From NCBI GenBank assembly GCA_003453735.1, contig DMNE01000359.1, positions 142 to 9,536 on the forward strand: a stretch of DNA of 9,395 nt, read 5' to 3'. This stretch comes from Nitrospiraceae bacterium (GTDB lineage Bacteria > Nitrospirota > Thermodesulfovibrionia > Thermodesulfovibrionales > UBA9159). Position 1 is the first letter of the stretch. Each line of letters opens with the position of its first letter. Made by a program: the position numbers and the translations under genes. The notes below the pieces were generated by a model. The model ran no database searches and was not told where the DNA came from. It worked only from the letters and a program-made list of their open reading frames with translations. This document shows, piece after piece, positions 7,621-9,395 of the stretch.

Positions 7621-7658
7621 CCCGGAAGAATTCCGGGGACATCCGTACTTAATAATTC
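7621..7658. repeat. solo REP/RAYT-type palindromic repeat
   Basis: A perfect 7-bp hairpin, CCCGGAA-GAA-TTCCGGG (7621-7637), runs into GGGACATCCGTACTTAAT and ends AATAATTC. From memory, very similar strings (AATTCCGGGGACA... followed by TACTTAATT) flank Y1/IS200-like REP-associated tyrosine transposase genes in Deltaproteobacteria. No transposase gene is present here, so this would be an isolated or leftover copy. The recollection was not checked against a database. Confidence 0.5.
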
Positions 7659-7664
7659 TTTCCA

Positions 7665-7689
7665 CAAGGAGGAGCCTTCAAGGAGCCTT
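7665..7689 (+). repeat. short tandem duplication
   Basis: CAAGGAGGAGCCTT (7665-7678) is followed directly by CAAGGAGCCTT (7679-7689), the same unit lacking one GAG. It lies just after the palindromic repeat and could be a slippage or insertion scar. No function is suggested. Confidence 0.4.
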
Positions 7690-7792
7690 TTGCTATTCTG
7701 CAGTGTCTATCTTCAGACAATCTGTCGCAACATTCTACATAATGATTTCCGTTAAAATCTACCAGTACATGCCATCAAGTTGCGGCTCACGA

Positions 7793-7877
7793 TTACTGGC
7801 GGTTAGCGTTGCCTCGTGAAAAATAGTGATAGACGATAATCCTTCCTGTACTGCTCACTGCTGTGATCTGACATAAT
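7793..7877 (+). repeat. dispersed intergenic repeat, copy B
   Basis: Copy B shares GGTTAGCGTTGCCTCGTGAA and TTCCTGTACTGCTC almost unchanged with copy C at 8424, and TTACTGGCGGT and AATAATCCTT-like blocks with copy A. Between the conserved blocks AGTGA (7825-7829) can pair with TCACT (7855-7859), at the same offset where copy C has a different but also complementary pair. A TGACATAAT element (7869-7877) near the end resembles an extended -10 box, as in copy A. Confidence 0.6.
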
Positions 7878-7917
7878 CGTGCAGAGTGCGAACGATAAGA
7901 GATATGGGAGGGGAACA

Positions 7918-8121
7918 TGGCAAGAGGTGACTGCGATTGGGCTCGCCAGTGAATAACTCAGCATACTCGATACTGGTTGGGCAAACGTAGTCACTCCTGT
8001 CTTTCCCCGTGTCGGAAGAAGCATTCTTGACAACACATTAGAACGTGATAATATTTGCCTGAGAGACAAGATTGGGGAGGCCAAGCTCTATAAAGGACAA
8101 AAGGCCGTCATCGGATCATAA
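7918..8121 (+). pseudogene. unidentified coding remnant
   Basis: One frame reads WQEVTAIGLASE, then TAA (7954-7956), then about 54 codons of natural-looking protein (LSILDTGWANVV, LDNTLERDNICLRDK, IGEAKLYKGQKAVIGS) ending in TAA TAG at 8119-8124. A strong GGGAGGGG (7906-7913) with an ATG at 7917 sits at its left end, but the ATG frame closes after 11 codons. The picture is of a small gene broken near its start by a frameshift and a stop. I do not recognise the family. It lies directly upstream of the OsmC fragment on the same strand. Confidence 0.35.
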
Positions 8122-8146
8122 TAGCTGGTTGAGTTGATTGCAGACT

Positions 8147-8437
8147 ATGGCTGAAAAGGTATTCATAAAACAAAACAGTACGTTCGAAACAGAAATTCTT
8201 ATCTATAATGCCGAAACCCGAAGATATCAGCCCACAGAGCAGCTGCAGGATGTGACACCTTACGGAATGCTGCTCGTGAGCCTCGGTTTGTGCACGAGCG
8301 CTGTTTTATATGCCTACGCTATAGGTTTTGAAAAAAGTGGGGTTCCTACTGTTGAACGTTCGGACCTATTGAGACAATACCGAGAGAAGTTGACGAAGGA
8401 GGGTACGAAGTCACTTATGGTGGTTACGGGCCGTTAG
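8147..8437 (+). CDS. OsmC-like protein, C-terminally truncated
   Basis: The first 58 or so residues look like an OsmC/Ohr-family N-terminal half: MAEKVFIKQNSTFETEI, DVTPYGMLLVSLGLC with the first redox Cys at C49, and TSAVLYAYA. Family proteins use two cysteines to reduce organic hydroperoxides and are normally 135-150 residues. This one stops at 96, and residues after about 58 no longer resemble the family, so the second half and the second cysteine are missing. The last residues (TGR) and the stop codon are encoded by the left edge of repeat copy C, which suggests the gene was cut by insertion of, or recombination at, that repeat. The ATG at 8147 is chosen over a TTG at 8138 because family proteins begin near there; no strong ribosome binding site is seen. 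It is probably not a functional peroxidase. Confidence 0.55.
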   Translation: MAEKVFIKQNSTFETEILIYNAETRRYQPTEQLQDVTPYGMLLVSLGLCTSAVLYAYAIGFEKSGVPTVERSDLLRQYREKLTKEGTKSLMVVTGR

Positions 8438-8507
8438 CATTGCCTCGTGAAGAATAGCCCCGGCAAGGATTCTTCCTGTACTCCTCGCCGTGGCCATTCT
8501 GTCACAG
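8424..8507 (+). repeat. dispersed intergenic repeat, copy C
   Basis: Copy C matches copy B over CCGTTAGCATTGCCTCGTGAA with two or three changes and over TTCCTGTACT exactly. The block in between differs, yet can still pair: CCCCGGC (8458-8464) with GCCGTGG (8487-8493), one mismatch. It begins inside the last codons of the OsmC-like fragment and provides its TAG (8435-8437). Confidence 0.6.
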
Positions 8508-8601
8508 ACGCGAGGTTTCTCCTGTAAATCAACTCTCTCATTTTCGTCTCTTCACTGTCTGAATTACAGCCAATATGAAAGAGACCATTTATTTTTTGTC
8601 C

Positions 8602-8618
8602 TATATTATGTACAATAA
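8602..8618 (+). promoter_or_regulatory. toxin-antitoxin promoter and TGTACA operator
   Basis: Two -10-like boxes lie before the antitoxin gene, TATATT (8602-8607) and TACAAT (8611-8616); the -35 boxes are weak. TGTACA (8609-8614) sits in the near-palindrome ATTATGTACAATAA and overlaps the second -10. TGTACA is the core bound by the YefM antitoxin of E. coli at its own promoter, and the downstream antitoxin is of the same family, so autoregulation by the antitoxin or the complex is likely. Confidence 0.45.
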
Positions 8619-8636
8619 AGAGTACGAGGAGGAATT

Positions 8637-8918
8637 ATGGCAAGATTGTTATTGGATAAAGATATAAAACCACTTTCGGAATTTCGGGCAAACGCTGCAG
8701 GCTTTATCAAGCAGGTACAGCAGACCAAAAGGCCGCTGGTCATTACCAGCCATGGCAAGAGCGCGGCAGTACTGATGGGAGTTAGCGAATATGAAAGCCT
8801 GATTGACGAAATAGAGTTACTTCAGGATATCAAGACGGCCGAGCAACAAATAGACAGGGGCAAGGGCCTAAGCCACCAGCAGGCTAAACAAAGGGTTTTG
8901 GCAAAGCTAAGACGGTGA
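8637..8918 (+). CDS. Phd/YefM-family antitoxin
   Basis: This 93-residue protein has the Phd/YefM fold. An N-terminal DNA-binding dimer region (about residues 8-65) carries PLSEFRANAAGFIKQVQQ, the RPLVITSHGKSAAVLMGVSEYESL signature and a hydrophobic core. A charged C-terminal arm (about 66-93) should wrap and neutralise the toxin. It starts at an ATG with a near-perfect GAGGAGG (8626-8632) 4 nt upstream, giving strong antitoxin synthesis. It overlaps the toxin gene by 4 bp (GTGA), the standard coupling of such pairs. It probably represses its own promoter through the TGTACA palindrome. Length and motifs are intact. Confidence 0.92.
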   Translation: MARLLLDKDIKPLSEFRANAAGFIKQVQQTKRPLVITSHGKSAAVLMGVSEYESLIDEIELLQDIKTAEQQIDRGKGLSHQQAKQRVLAKLRR

Positions 8919-9208
8919 AAGTGGTATGGTCGCCATTGGCCATTGACAGGCTCGCTGCAATTGCTGAATATATAGCCACTGAAAACCTATCTGCCGCGCA
9001 AAAATTAGTCGATGAAATCTTCAAACGCGCTTCCGATCTTAAGCAGTTTCCCCAAATTGGAAGGATTGTACCGGAGACTGAACGACCTGACATTAGAGAG
9101 ATTCTGTTTCAAAATTACAGGATTATCTACAGAGTAAAACCTAAGGAAGTGGGTATCCTAACTGTAAGGCACGTCAGGCAGTTATTACCGCTTGAGGAGA
9201 CCAAATGA
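8915..9208 (+). CDS. RelE/ParE-family toxin
   Basis: The 97-residue protein matches the RelE/ParE superfamily: MKVVWSPLAIDRLAAIAEYIA at the start, a central helix pair, then the conserved block IREILFQNYRIIYRV and the VRHVRQLLP end, where basic and aromatic residues sit in RelE-type RNases. Members either cleave ribosome-bound mRNA (RelE) or inhibit gyrase (ParE). The ALDRL-type N-terminus and FPQIGRIVPE stretch occur in ParE-annotated members too, so the target is left open. The GTG start at 8915 overlaps the antitoxin stop by 4 bp. The gene looks full length. It stabilises the island or acts in stress or phage response; which of these is not visible. Confidence 0.9.
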   Translation: MKVVWSPLAIDRLAAIAEYIATENLSAAQKLVDEIFKRASDLKQFPQIGRIVPETERPDIREILFQNYRIIYRVKPKEVGILTVRHVRQLLPLEETK

Positions 9209-9294
9209 GTAAGCTGCCCCAAATCATGCGGAGTTGACCAGAAATATTCATTTTCGCGGCATACTCCAAAACGTTTCTTTGTAGGTGGAGCCAA

Positions 9295-9395
9295 GTGCGA
9301 CAAGAAGTCGCATGGGTAATAGTTCCAAATGACGGAATGTTGTCATTAGGGAACCCTCTATTCCGTTTAATCCGGTAGCTTAGGGTGTTGAAAGA
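9295..9395 (+). mobile_element. probable 5' end of a group II intron, running off the window
   Basis: The sequence from 9295 starts GTGCGAC, the conserved 5' end of bacterial group II introns (GUGYG). It continues through a perfect hairpin TGCGAC-AAGAA-GTCGCA (9296-9312), then a strand GGGTAATAGTTCC that can pair back with GGGAACCCT (about 9349-9357), enclosing AATGAC/GTCATT (9328-9333 with 9342-9347). This nested stem series fits the beginning of domain I. The intron-encoded reverse transcriptase and the 3' end would lie beyond the window, so the call is partial. The 9209-9294 stretch before it has no gene I can support. Confidence 0.4.

Noticed and set aside
7227..7667. A 146-codon minus-strand frame opposite the ORF6N gene
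   Set aside because: It is antisense to a clear ORF6N protein and has no recognisable domain.
7803..8084. A 93-codon minus-strand frame covering repeat copy B and the unidentified remnant
   Set aside because: It runs antisense through the repeat, has no family resemblance and no ribosome binding site; the + strand translation looks more protein-like.
9205..9237. A 10-codon ATG frame overlapping the toxin stop codon (ATGA)
   Set aside because: Too short and without any supporting similarity; the overlap arises from the sequence around the stop codon.

Overview
The window looks like bacterial chromosome of moderate GC content. Gene style and gene families (a prohibitin-like SPFH protein, a TlpA-CcmH fusion, a DUF3857-transglutaminase protein, an orphan ORF6N protein, a Phd/RelE pair) fit an anaerobic or sediment lineage such as Desulfobacterota or Nitrospirota. 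That placement is an inference from gene content only; no marker gene is present.

Positions 1-5798 are orderly and all on the + strand. A membrane-anchored SPFH/prohibitin-family protein (190-1041) is followed, after a spacer with a promoter-like element and a perfect 15-bp palindrome, by a compact three-gene unit: an anchored thioredoxin-fold protein fused to a Cys-rich CcmH-like tail (1172-2047), an ABC ATPase (2034-2933, overlapping by 14 bp) and its membrane permease (2935-3747, 1-nt gap). A secreted DUF3857/transglutaminase-core protein (3882-5798) follows 134 bp later. The theme is the cell envelope: thiol redox chemistry or cytochrome c maturation outside the membrane, ABC-2-type transport, a membrane scaffold and a periplasmic transglutaminase-like enzyme.

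From about 5800 the window changes character. Genes are sparse, short or damaged, separated by long gaps with repeats and hairpins. It holds an isolated hairpin resembling a CRISPR-type repeat, a CPBP membrane protease whose N-terminal reading frame is cut by an in-frame TGA, an orphan ORF6N-domain protein, a solo REP/RAYT-like palindromic repeat, an unidentified coding remnant and a C-terminally truncated OsmC-like gene. A diverged repeat of about 85 bp occurs three times (about 6922, 7793 and 8424); its third copy supplies the stop codon of the OsmC fragment.

The right end carries an intact Phd/YefM-RelE/ParE toxin-antitoxin operon (8637-9208) with a TGTACA palindrome in front, and then a stretch from 9295 to the window edge that looks like the 5' end of a group II intron. 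The right half reads as an accessory, decaying island beside a conserved envelope locus.
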